Of a DNA stretch of 64,000 bases, positions 1 to 10,659 are shown piece after piece. The position numbers were made by a program, and so were the translations under genes. Origin of the DNA: Marisa cornuarietis (taxonomy: Eukaryota > Mollusca > Gastropoda > Architaenioglossa > Ampullariidae); assembly GCA_004794655.1 (NCBI GenBank), contig SMMW01000622.1, positions 12,404,501-12,468,500 of the forward strand, read 5' to 3'. The notes beneath the pieces were generated by a model. The model made no database searches. It saw nothing but the letters and a program-made list of their open reading frames with translations, and had not been told where the DNA came from. Each line of letters starts with the position of its first letter. Position 1 is the stretch's first letter.

Positions 1-52
1 TAACTGTAGCATCGATCTGACAGTAGGCATCAACAGAGAACAGAAGACCTTA

Positions 53-95
53 CTGACAGACCGACAGACCGACAGACTGACAGACTGACAGACTG
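53..95. repeat. 8 bp tandem repeat, CYGACAGA
   Basis: About five copies of an 8 bp unit, ctgacaga or ccgacaga, run in tandem with only the second base varying. It is a simple expanded repeat with no coding content. Related GACA arrays occur at 28.7 kb and 45.9 kb. Confidence 0.85.
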
Positions 96-201
96 TTCTA
101 ACATATATGGAATAAAGCACGGACAAGACTCAAGATTCAAGACTGTTTATTGTTAGGCCGTTGACACAAACAAATGCGAATGAAGTATGGACAAGAGTTT
201 G

Positions 202-305
<104 letters not shown>

Positions 306-2660
306 TGTACGCTGTACACGTTCAAGAAGGGAACGACCAGACACTCATTGTATTGGTCGCTGGCTACACTTCCTGCGTTCTCTGTGAGACGGATTGTACT
401 CTCCTTGGTGGTTTCTGTTACAACTAATTAATTTGTTGCCTCTGGTCCTACCATCAACGTCATACTGCTCTAACGCCCCACTTTGTCAAATGTTTTAACA
501 CATATATTTTAAGGGAATTTTCAGACCTCTGCAGCTCAGAAGCCACATGCTCCGGCTTCGTGAAAATATGGCCTGGGGTACTAATTAAAAACTTCATAGA
601 CGACGTAAAGATTATCCTTGTCCCAAGGAGGGGTACAGAAAAAGACTTTTCTTTAGTCCATCAATCACAGCAGGCAGGCAATAACTTTGCCCACAACCTG
701 ACCATAAAGATTTTTTTTAATGATGATGTGTATTTAGAGCTTGATGTTCAAGGATAGGAAGGCAGGGTATTTCAAAAAACTTGCTAACTAAGAAAGAGAG
801 AAAGAGAGAGAGTTTGATGATATCTATTCTTCCAGGAAACCCAACACTATGTACCTCTGTGCAAACTGTTTGGCTGCTCTTCATCATCATCTGTCTAACA
901 AAAAAGATCCAGGCTGTGTCCAGCAATCATGAGCGTGTGGGCACGCATCTCACGCAGGCTAGAAAGATTAACGGTCTGTACAGATGTGGGTTTACCCGAG
1001 TTTCGTTGTTTTTCTTTGCCTCGGCACTCAGCCTATGGTCGCACATTGTTTGATAAATCTGAAGGGGAAGAGGTGGGCTCACTGTAAAAAGTCAACAACC
1101 TTTAGCCTGGCTGCTCCTTGCAATAATGGATGTTATAGCAGTTGATAGTTTGTTTACGAGCTTTCTAGAAATCAATGGGAGAGGGGAAAAGAAAAATTTA
1201 AAATCTTGCTTTTCTAGTTCGATGCTCTTTTTGCATGTCTGACGGCACTTTTGTCTCTACTATTTATGTCTTCATCACTTTTGTCTATGTCTTCTTATTC
1301 AATCACTCTTTCTGTCCACCCGCCCGTCTGTCTGTGTGCGCGCACATACACACATACACAAGCAAACACTCTCTCCTTACCTCAATTTCTGTCTCTGTAT
1401 GTCTGTATCTGTTTCTCTCTGTTAGTGTCTGTGTTGGGGTGTGGGTCGTGGGATGTTTCAAGAAAAGTGCACAGCGTGTAAAAGAAATAAAAGTAGGGGG
1501 AAGAGACAGACAAACCACGGATTTTCACTGCCTGCAGACGACATTTTTTTCCCTGGCTTAAGTTTTAGAACGAAACCACTGGTTGAATGTGTTTCCGGGA
1601 AAGACGATGATGTGAGCTCTGGTGTTGACGGAGATACAAAGTCTCAAGCTTTATAACATATTGTATTTTCTGTCTACTGGCTAGAAGCAGTGTGAAGGAG
1701 AGATCGACATTTTTTACGAGAAAGAAAAAAAAGTAACTTAGCAGAAAACAGACTTCAGGTATGTTCTCCACATTAAGAATGTTAGCGCGGTTACATTGGT
1801 TGTCAAATGGCTCACCAAAATCATTGAGCCGAGATATTCACGAAGTTCTGAGCTTTGGTTCCGGCAGACCTCCAGCAATCCAGATATATACGTCCGTGGA
1901 CAAACAAACAGACCGACAGTATTACAGTTTTCACAGAGCGAATGTTCAGCTCGTAATTCCTTGTAAAGGGAGCTTATCGTCACTAAGCATTAGATTTACT
2001 TTTGTAACAAACGGGGTTGCTCCCCCTTAGCTGTAAACGACTTGCCTCGTTCCGTACTCGTTCTCTTCGGCTCTTTCGTTCGGAAAAGAGGACTCGGCTG
2101 CAGTTTTCACCCTTTTCCCGCGTGACTGTATTAAAACCTGCCATCACTGCTAAACTAAGAAACACAAAATCAGCAATCGGGGCAAATTTGTAGCCCCCAT
2201 CCTTTCCTCAAAACATAACACTAGCAGCAATTAAAAAATAGTTAGCTTTCACGTACTACAAGAGAGACCATAAACGAGAACCCTACACAGTGCACTTATT
2301 ATTACTTGTTTTTAAAGGAAATACTGTCCTGCTGACAGCGGATTAAACGTGCAGACATTTTGAGGTGGTCCGGCATAGCCAGGAGTATCTACTGTCCTTC
2401 TAATGAGCACAAAGGTACTAGCCAAACGTGGATTGCTGCTAGATAATTTTCCGAGTGAAATCTGTTCTAGAATGAAAATGAATCAACAGGTACAAGCACT
2501 TTATAAAAATATTTTTGTTTTGTAGGGAAAAGGTGACACAAATTATTAAAATTACTGCCACTAAATAGATATTTTTGGTGCTTCAATACGTCTATAATGG
2601 ATGTAATGTGAAAATTGTATTTTAAAATGCATTTTAGAGCTTGCTTTCTCTTACTCTCTT
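306..2660. other. Unassigned DNA, no gene seen
   Basis: I see no recognisable gene here. Open frames are below 110 codons and lack family motifs. A short GA run lies near 793-812, and a pyrimidine-rich stretch with CA steps covers about 1230-1440, which produces the low-complexity Ser/Cys/Val frames found there. Confidence 0.5.
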
Positions 2661-2665
2661 TCTCC

Positions 2666-2698
<33 letters not shown>

Positions 2699-2722
2699 GC
2701 ACGCACGCACGCACGCACGCAC
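2661..2722. repeat. Compound microsatellite (CT)n(CA)n(CGCA)n
   Basis: Three abutting simple repeats: CT, then CA, then CGCA. Boundaries between the motifs are abrupt, typical of an array that changed motif by point mutation and slippage. The open frames through it are artefacts. Confidence 0.95.
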
Positions 2723-3447
2723 CGATATGTAATGTGTACAATCCGTAATGCTTTGTTGCTTCCGAAGGATTCAGGACGCGGTGCCAGTGCAAGAAGGTAG
2801 GAAGGTCAAATGCCGGTGATGCAAACGTTTTCCATTCGTGTTTATTGTCGGTGTCAACAAACAGGACGCCCTCACTAAGAGCTTAAATCTGGGGATAATG
2901 AGCTGCAAGAATACATATTGCGGAAATGGGAGGGGACGTAAACTTTACTCAAAATAGTGTTGTCCTTTAGGCGGCGTACGCCTCTAGGAGGGGTGGGAAA
3001 CCTTTTCCTGCGTTTCTTGCTTGTCCCGCAAAATGTAGCTTTTAATGATTTAATATATGATATAAAATTATGTTGCAATGAAAAACGCTTCAATATTTTT
3101 TTTTACTTCTGCCTGTGGTTGGCTTGGGAAGGGCTAGACCCCTGGCCTAGAGTAAGCTTGGCCGGCAAAGGAGCTGGACAGACGCCATTTTGAAAGACCC
3201 GATAAAAATCATTTGAATTAAACTGTCTACCTATTGGTAATCATGTGAATGTATTCTGTTCATAAGCATGGCAATCGTCTCAGTGAACGATCCTGTGAAT
3301 GGACCTTGTCAGTAATGACGTAAATGACTGTTAATAATCTATGAACAGTCATCGCCATCGCCTACTCCCTGTCGAAACCGATCACAACACTCGACACTTT
3401 GACTGCCTTGAGCTTTCAAGGTGTCCGCCAGAGGGCGGAGCGCTTTT

Positions 3448-3600
3448 ACGTCTTACGTATTGTTACATCTCACGTGCTTTTACGTCTTACATGGTGTTAC
3501 ATCCCACGTGCTTTTACGTCTTACATGCTGTTACATCCCATGTGCTCTTATGTCCTACGTGCTGTTACGTTTTACGTGCTATTACACCCTACATGCTGTT
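3448..3600. repeat. Minisatellite, 17 bp unit, 9 copies
   Basis: Exactly 153 bp made of nine 17 bp units. Odd and even units alternate between forms like acgtcttacatgctgtt and acatcccacgtgctttt, giving a 34 bp higher-order period over the first part. Because 17 is not a multiple of three, 51 bp restores the frame, so all three forward frames stay open and read the same 17-residue cycle (Tyr, Val, Leu, His and Cys rich) out of phase. That explains three overlapping open frames of 77 to 128 codons; none need be a gene. Confidence 0.93.
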
Positions 3601-4328
3601 GCTTGCTGCTTTCACCTGTTCGCACGTGCTAACCGTATGCTGGCTGTGTTCCTCGCTTTCGGAACTTCATGTTTCCAATTTCTTGGCCCGTCCAAATGTT
3701 GCCACGTCTGTAAAGTGGTGAAGGGGGAGGGAGAAAGAGGGAGTTTCAGGAGAGAGAGAGAGAGAGCAGCGTGCACCCGACCTCGTGAAGCACCCGTTGT
3801 CCGGTAAACCAACCCAGACATGGCGGGCGGGCCGCATCAGCGGCATCTGCAGGTGGGCTGCTTGTGAAGTTGCTGCCTAAACAAACGCTTAGCACCGGCA
3901 AAATAAACTGACGTCACCCTGCAGCACACCACCAACGCCAGGCACCACCAGGCCGTCTGCGTACGACTCAGACATCCCCCTCACACATCCTGGACCAGTG
4001 ACCTTGTCTGGAACATCACCTGTATGTAGCTTAGTCTTTTCAAGGTCCTAAATGAAACAAAAAGTTTCTAAGCCGGCACCAATGAAAGTACCACCATGGC
4101 TGGTGTTTCCTGTAACAGTCCAACGCTAAAAATAGCAAAAATATTCAATAAAGTCCCGCTACTCACTGCCGCCCAATTTCATACGAAAAAATAAGTTGCA
4201 ACGAAGCATGACAAGTTATGCTTCTCAATCTCTCTTTCTGGTCATAATTACAAAATTATTGACACAATGATAGTGGAAAACCTGTAATGAATCTGTAACA
4301 GTGACAATGTGCTTGAAAAGTATATGAG
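3601..4328. other. Unassigned DNA between two minisatellites
   Basis: No gene recognised. A GA-rich tract lies at about 3730-3765. The rest is unique-looking sequence with no long open frame after the read-through from the 17 bp array. Confidence 0.5.
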
Positions 4329-4561
4329 ACCTCGTAACACTATTACTTGGACTCGTAACATAATAATCTCGTTGCGCTACAATTTGGACTCATAGCACTA
4401 TAACTTGGACTATCGTTGGCTATAGATTGGGCTATCGTTGGCTATAGCTTGGACTATCGTTGGCTATAGCTTGGACTCATAACACTATAGCTTGGACTAT
4501 CGTTGGCTATAGCTTGGACTCATAGGACTACAGTCTGGACTCTCGTTACCCTATAAATTGG
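4329..4561. repeat. Minisatellite, 21-22 bp unit, two interleaved variants
   Basis: About eleven units. One variant resembles ggactatcgttggctatag followed by ctt (22 bp). The other resembles ggactcataacactatag followed by ctt (21 bp). The central units are nearly identical and the outer ones are diverged, the usual pattern for an array that turns over from its middle. The interleaving of 21 and 22 bp forms suggests duplication of two-unit blocks. Confidence 0.9.
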
Positions 4562-5592
4562 ATCAAATTCTTTCTTAACTACGTCCGCTTGATGTGGCAG
4601 ATACACAAGCAAAAGACTTTTCCAGCTATAAATACAGATTTGCAGTCCGGCTAACGAGACATGAAAGCTGGTGTAGGTGGATCTATTTACGTATCGCGAT
4701 CAGATTTCACTCAAGGTGCCGCGGCATTAGCAGCTAAAAACACCTGTGCTGACGACACCTGAAACTCAAGACAGAAAGAACGAGCAGTAAGGAAGAGAGT
4801 GGGATAAGAAAAAGAAAAGGTTGGACTGGAAGGAGGGATTGAAGCCAGCCAGTGATTTTTCTAGGTTCCTCCGAAAAAAAGACAACTAATGCAATTTCAT
4901 CAGTTCTAAAGGCGAAACCCTCGTTAGCACCGCCATATTTCTAGCGGTTGGCAAACATCGTTAGCTCGGCTACCCGGCAAGCGAATCTCAGGGGTTGGCC
5001 CACTGCTGACGAAGGGGGAGGTCAGGGCTGATAACCACAAGGGTTTTATCTGCGCACGTGCTGTCCGTATCACGCACCATGTGGACGGTGGTGCCGGCGT
5101 TCCAACGCTTGCTGACGATTGCCCTCTGAAAGGTACAACACGCAACACGTACCGTGAGTTTGTCGAAAGCAAATGCTGACACATTTCCAGGAGGTCCGAT
5201 TCGCCTTCATACGAATCGTCAGACCTTTATTATCACCTGGTTGTAAGTGATGATAGTCAGATCCAATGGACAAAGGACAGGGAATCGAACGATGAAAGGA
5301 ATTCGTACGGCCTGGTTTGTATAGTAATTTTTTCTAAAAATTATTCTATGCTGTGTAATTTTCTTTCAATTAAAAACCACTTCTCTTGAATAGCACCTCA
5401 TCAAGTAGACTGTCCAAACCAACAAGCAGACTTTTGGATTGTCTGTGGATTGTACACACAATCATGTATAAATATGTATTATGCTCATTGACAGTTTTTG
5501 TGTGTTGTTAGTGGATGATGGAATGGTAATTTGTGCACCTTGTAAGCTTAAAGGCAGAGATATTCGCGGCCAAGCAGGATATTCCAGTGTTA
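4562..5592. other. Unassigned DNA
   Basis: No gene, RNA gene or repeat family was recognised in this stretch. Short minus-strand frames near 4924-5273 overlap one another in different phases and have no family motif. Confidence 0.45.
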
Positions 5593-5808
5593 ATGTGCAG
5601 AAGTTGTGGCTGTGTAAGGAAGGATAATACCTGTACGATTCAACAGACGCTCCCGGTTCCTGATCTCAAAATAAAGATGTCAGTTAGAGATCGGATGCTA
5701 GTACCGGTATTTGACTCGCAACATTCTTTTAAAGCTGGCTGCAGAAAATCTTGCAGGCGATGTATTCTCAGGGATCTGAAATGCCAAGACTGTGGAAATC
5801 AAGAATAG
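5593..5808 (+). CDS. Cysteine-rich small ORF, 71 codons, doubtful
   Basis: An ATG-started frame of 71 codons carries nine cysteines in two clusters. The N-terminal cluster (residues 2-14) has the pattern C-x2-C-x-C-x7-C. The C-terminal cluster near the end has C-x3-C-x2-C followed by two more cysteines. The middle is ordinary and hydrophilic. The pattern is reminiscent of small zinc-binding or disulfide-rich proteins but matches none that I can name. There is no signal peptide, the start context is only fair, and no promoter or neighbouring exon supports it. The frame is open upstream back to a GTG near 5533. It may be chance or a decayed exon. Confidence 0.15.
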   Translation: MCRSCGCVRKDNTCTIQQTLPVPDLKIKMSVRDRMLVPVFDSQHSFKAGCRKSCRRCILRDLKCQDCGNQE

Positions 5809-6546
5809 TGTAGGATTGTTACCGACTGTTTGGTGTACAATAGTTGATGGTTATTTTGGATAACTCCAGCAGTGGTAGTGCAAGAACCTGGGATGGTTCG
5901 AGAAGATGCTAATGCTTATTGTCCTGATGTCTGTAAATAACAATGTTTAGCGAATACTCATCTGCAGACTATCGACTGTCTTGACATGCCCAAGGAAGAT
6001 ATGCCCACATGTCCACATACCCACATGCCTACATGCCTGAATCTTCTCCCTAGCACTATCATAAAAATGACGATGAAGAAGATGCCTGGGTAGACGAGTC
6101 CGACTCTTTTTTCCGACTTCCGTTTAATGCTATACAACACGTGCAGGAATAACTCCACAAGAAAACACCTCCACTCCCACCAAAAAAAAAAATATATATT
6201 TCTGCTGCTGTGCTGTATATGACACATGCGCAGTCCCACTCTCCGAGCTCCTTGTTCCGGTTCCACTGCAGCACCGCCTTGTTGGCCAGTTCCATCGATC
6301 CTAGGGGCTGATAAACCCATTATGCCAGCAACAGGGTGCAGAAACTAAATTCCCTCCCCGACTCGGTGTTTGCCTACCTCCCTCCCCCTCTCCTCCCTAC
6401 TGCCGACAAGGTTATGTGTTGTGCCACCGCTTCATGCACGCACGTGAGGATTACGTCATCAGGGGCATCATTAAAGCGTAGCACGAACGATCATCCTGCC
6501 GTGAAGGGTGTCGATGATAGCCTGACTGCACCTGCTGGGAGGGAAG
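5809..6546. other. Unassigned DNA
   Basis: No gene recognised. A short imperfect repeat of the form ccacatgccta/cccacatg lies near 6000-6035, and an A-run lies at 6181-6194. Confidence 0.45.
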
Positions 6547-6690
6547 GTGTGTGTGTGTGCGCGCGCGCGCGCACTCACGTGTGTGGATGTATGTATGTAT
6601 ATGTTTGTGTATATATGTATCTATGTGTGTGCGCGCATGTGTGTGTATTTGTGTGTCTATGTGTGTGTGTGTGCGTGCGTGTGTGGGGGG
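6547..6690. repeat. GT/GC-rich microsatellite region with Z-DNA potential
   Basis: A (GT)n tract passes directly into (GC)n at about 6547-6574, giving a strictly alternating purine-pyrimidine run. Imperfect GTAT, GTGT and GTGC repeats follow to about 6690. Such alternating tracts are established Z-DNA-prone sequences. No coding content. Confidence 0.9.
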
Positions 6691-9100
6691 AGGGGGCGAG
6701 GGGTGGGAGTAAGATAGGATGATAAGGTACTGAGCATTTTTCTTCACGCTTGCGTCTACATTCGTACGCGCAGACTCTGTGGCTGGGGAAAGGTCCTCGA
6801 TGCAGCCTTTGACATAATATTTGTGCTTTGCTAGCAGCTTGGCTGAAAAGCTGTCAGGGAATAAAAAAAAGTACCCACTGATAAGCATATTTGCTAATAT
6901 TTTACATAACGAAACAGTACGGTGATAAAGAATGGCTCCTAGGGAGGATTATGTTAGTCGTGTTCTTCTAAACGGAAGGACGATAAAAGACAGTGTTAAT
7001 GATACAAGCAATAGACTCCAAACGATGCTGGGATTTTTATTCCATATCTATATGAACGTACGCCTCCGTTGAAGGGTTCTTCATTAATACCATACGAGAA
7101 ATCCTAGGGTACTGAGGGTGCGGAGCGGGTCAGAAGAGAGGCAGAGCCGCGAATGTGGATAAGAAGACAGGAAAAAGGCAGCAGGGTGGAAAGCTTAAAC
7201 GAGAGGTAAAAGGTCACATGCTGCAACATCTCTTGAGAATCTTGAAGACGCACCCTTCTGTTACTCGCTCGCTAGAGAAGTACAGCAAAGGCTACATTTA
7301 GTGTTACTTCTGTACTATAGTACTTGTTGCTTGTAATAGTTAGCAGTTATGAAGTAATGGTGATGGTTAAAAAAAAACCAAGAAAATGATGACGACGATC
7401 ATAGCGAAAACGACAACGATGATGATGAGGAAAAAACGGAGAAAAATTAAAGGAAACTCTGAAAGAGGAAAAGCAGTCAAAGGGAACGGTAATGGAACTG
7501 GGGAGTTGGGTTTAAAGGAAAGACAGACTTTCTAAAATATTCGGCTTGCAAAATAATCGAGTGCTTACAATAGTTTCTAAAACTTTTTGACGGCTCTTGA
7601 CTGCCGCCATTTTTGCGGACTTTCTCGCGAAGGGACTGACCCCTAGTTAGTAACGAAGTCGGGCCCATTGGACAAGAAAAGTGCCAAGCGATGCTAGGAT
7701 TTTTATTCACAGATTTGCCGAACGGCCAGCACGTCTGGACTACATGCATGGACTTGCAATCTGCGGAAGGGCACAGTGACGTGAAGGAAGTAAGAAGACT
7801 TGTTGAGAAAGCAGGTAGACTGTGGGACACCGGTCTGACTGGTGTGCGAGGACCTATCAAATAAAATTCTACTTCCAGTCCAACCAGACTCAACACAGTG
7901 ATGCAGAAGGAAGTGTATTTGGTTTTGCAAATGGCGAACTTCTACTTTTCCCACACAGAGATCATTATTAACCCGACAACTTCTTCCATTCGGAAGAATG
8001 CAGTTGCACGGTTGATACTTTTTGTTAGTGTTTGTCACCGACTCTTATGTCAGAGCAAGATTCTCTAGTTCTATAAACTTTTCATCGCTGTGCTATGCCG
8101 GCGTTTTGATGACCACATGTAGGACACTAAGTGACCACTTGCATTCGAAAAGTCACATGACAATAAAGACATGGCGACCTTCACGAACTGGCCCAGAGCT
8201 GTGTGTGTAAGACACGATTGTTATTAAGCGGCTCTTTAACCCAGAAATTTGAGCGCAAACGATTAAGCACATCCTTCTCTGTCATTTAAGTCCAGCTTGC
8301 TGGAGTTTTCTTTTCAACGAACAAACGAAATAAAGCATACAGGGCAAAGGCATCCATCCACACCAATGCAAACACGCAGTCTTACGTGAATGCACAAGCA
8401 CCGCCAACATGATCAAGGAATTTGTTTTACTTGTAAGGTAATAACTGCCGAAAGAGGTAGAAGGGAAAAAGAAGAAAAAAGGAAAACGTTCTAAAAAAAA
8501 TCGAGGACAAGGATGAGCAAGTCTTCAGTGGAAGCGTAACAGTTCAGGATGAATAAACTGCATGTATGTCTCACTTTGTCCTCAAACAGGGACTTGCTCT
8601 TGGGCGGGGGGAAGGGGGGGGAAGCTCCAGACGGGGTAAACATCTGAAGGAGGATCGAGGTCAGGATGTTTAGACATGTCTTTTTTTTGGTGAGGGGGAG
8701 GAAGGTGGCTCGACTCTGTTTTCTTTTGGACTCCTCCTTCCCCTTCATAGACTCTTCTACACGTGTAAACATAACGAGGGACGGCGGACCGCGAATAGCA
8801 AATGTGCTCAAGAGAGGATGTTTACAGTACGTCGCCTGATAAATGATTGTGCAGTTTCTTTAGATTTCACGATTCCTTGTTTTGTTCTGACATGTGCCAC
8901 CCATATTGTTTTCTTACTTAATTCTAAGTGCTTTTCTTTTGTAAACGTCTGCCTCGATCCCACAAGCGTAGTTGTTTCATGTGACGTTTGGCTGAAAGCA
9001 AACCTGGGAGTGATGGATCGGGGTGTGAAGCAGTTTCTTTAAAACACGAAACCTAAAATGAAGTCTATGCCATGTAGTTCTAGATAATGCAGAAAAAGCG
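6691..9100. other. Unassigned DNA
   Basis: No gene recognised. It contains a purine-rich stretch at about 7365-7465 and a G-rich run at 8602-8623. Minus-strand frames at 7477-8038 are 111-139 codons long, overlap in two phases and have no family motif, so they are treated as chance. Confidence 0.45.
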
Positions 9101-9330
9101 AACAAGCCATGCACACGTGTACCGCAACACCACGCGCAAACGTGCTCACACGCACGCACACACACACACATACACACAAACGCGAGGCGCCCACATACAC
9201 GTATATACATACAGAAACTCAGACACAGATGCACGCACATGTGTACACACTACACTTCACCTCCCCGACCTCGCGCACTTCCTCTCTTTCTTTCTCTCTC
9301 TCTCTCTCTCACACACACATACACACACAT
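9101..9330. repeat. CA- and CT-rich simple repeat cluster
   Basis: Interrupted CA and CGCA repeats run from about 9115 to 9250, followed by (CT)n(CA)n at about 9283-9329. All forward frames are open through Thr/His/Ser/Leu-rich translations, which are repeat artefacts. Confidence 0.9.
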
Positions 9331-10079
9331 CTTGTATTATGCCGTCACCATCCACACTGCTCTATACGGATCCCCCATCCTCTCCTTCCATTTTTCTTTT
9401 TCTCTCTCTCTCTCTTTCCCCTATGTTCAGTCGTGTTCTCGCCGCCGCTCTCTCTCTAATCTAACGACCATAAGACGAAAAGGATAAGAACTGGTTCATG
9501 TCCGATAACTCAGACGTGAAAGACGAAGACCGACTGTCAGACGGGAAGTGAGTGGTCGGGTTATCTTCCCGTGCCAGCAGGAGGACGCTCGCAGGTTTGC
9601 CATCAGGCAGATAAGCACGAACAGGAGGGACAGATCTTGAAGTTTGTGGCAGAAGTATTCTCGATAATGAAGTCTGGCTTGAATTTCCAAACTACTGAGC
9701 CTAGAGCCAAAACACTATTGACTTACTTCTAACAAACCATTTATTTACTTCGGCGTCTAATTACTTCAAGGATGGGTTTCCCTCTGTTATGCAAATTTTC
9801 TAATATTCGTCTTGTGTTCTCTATGTCGATGTATTTGCCTGTATGACCTCATCAACTAATAACAGTTTGTTTCCATTTCCTGACATCTTCGTGATTGCTA
9901 GAGGGATGCTGCAGAAGAGAATACTGATCAAATATGTTAAACGTGCCCTCATTATTTAACCTATATTCATGACATCGTAGCAGCTGTCTTCGACCACAAC
10001 AAAACAAATTTATGTATCATACCATTCTTAGAGTCGGTGTTAACGTAAGACAAAACAGAGCTACGCCTCAGAACGATAT

Positions 10080-10080
<1 letters not shown>

Positions 10081-10157
<77 letters not shown>
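10081..10157. repeat. (AC)n microsatellite, about 38 copies
   Basis: A pure 77 bp AC/GT dinucleotide array, the longest uninterrupted one in the window. The poly-Cys-Val and poly-His-Thr frames across it are artefacts. Its purity suggests active slippage. Confidence 0.97.
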
Positions 10158-10161
<4 letters not shown>

Positions 10162-10627
10162 TTGTTATGTCCTGTGGCTGTCCAGGCTAAAAAGTGTTGA
10201 TCTCCGTTTCTGAGGACTAATCGACCTATTGGAAACATCCAGGCTGGCTCTTCTTGAAGCCGGTAGCCACGTATTAAAAGTCGCATGGAGATACTGTATT
10301 AGGCACAGACTCTATGATCTATGTAAGTCTGTGGTCTCAGGGTTTAGGGCTTGGCATGCCCTGCCACTCTATTCTCGTTCAAACAGTCACCTCTGCATGG
10401 GTTTGTCTTTTTGAACTGCTTAATGTCTTTGATTTCAAATTTGAGGTAACTCTCAATCTGGTTATGTTTCATGCTGGTTTATGTGACTACGAGTGATAAG
10501 ATGGCCGTTTGGTGGACTCAGCAAATTATGTTACAGTCAGAAGACGAAGAGTCTAATAGGTTTTGATCAATGTCTCCGACGCAAAAGCCGAACTAGGAGA
10601 CGTTGAGTGATATGAAAAAGTAAATGC

Positions 10628-10659
10628 TATTATTATTATTATTATTGTTGTTGTTGTTT
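10628..10659. repeat. (ATT)n(GTT)n microsatellite
   Basis: A short trinucleotide array that changes from ATT to GTT. No recognisable retroposon sequence adjoins it, so it is not assigned as a LINE tail. Confidence 0.85.

Noticed and set aside
3341..3807. Three overlapping forward frames of 77-128 codons
   Set aside because: They are produced by the 17 bp minisatellite, which cannot introduce a stop in any frame. The shared Tyr/Val/Leu/His/Cys cycle shows the common origin.
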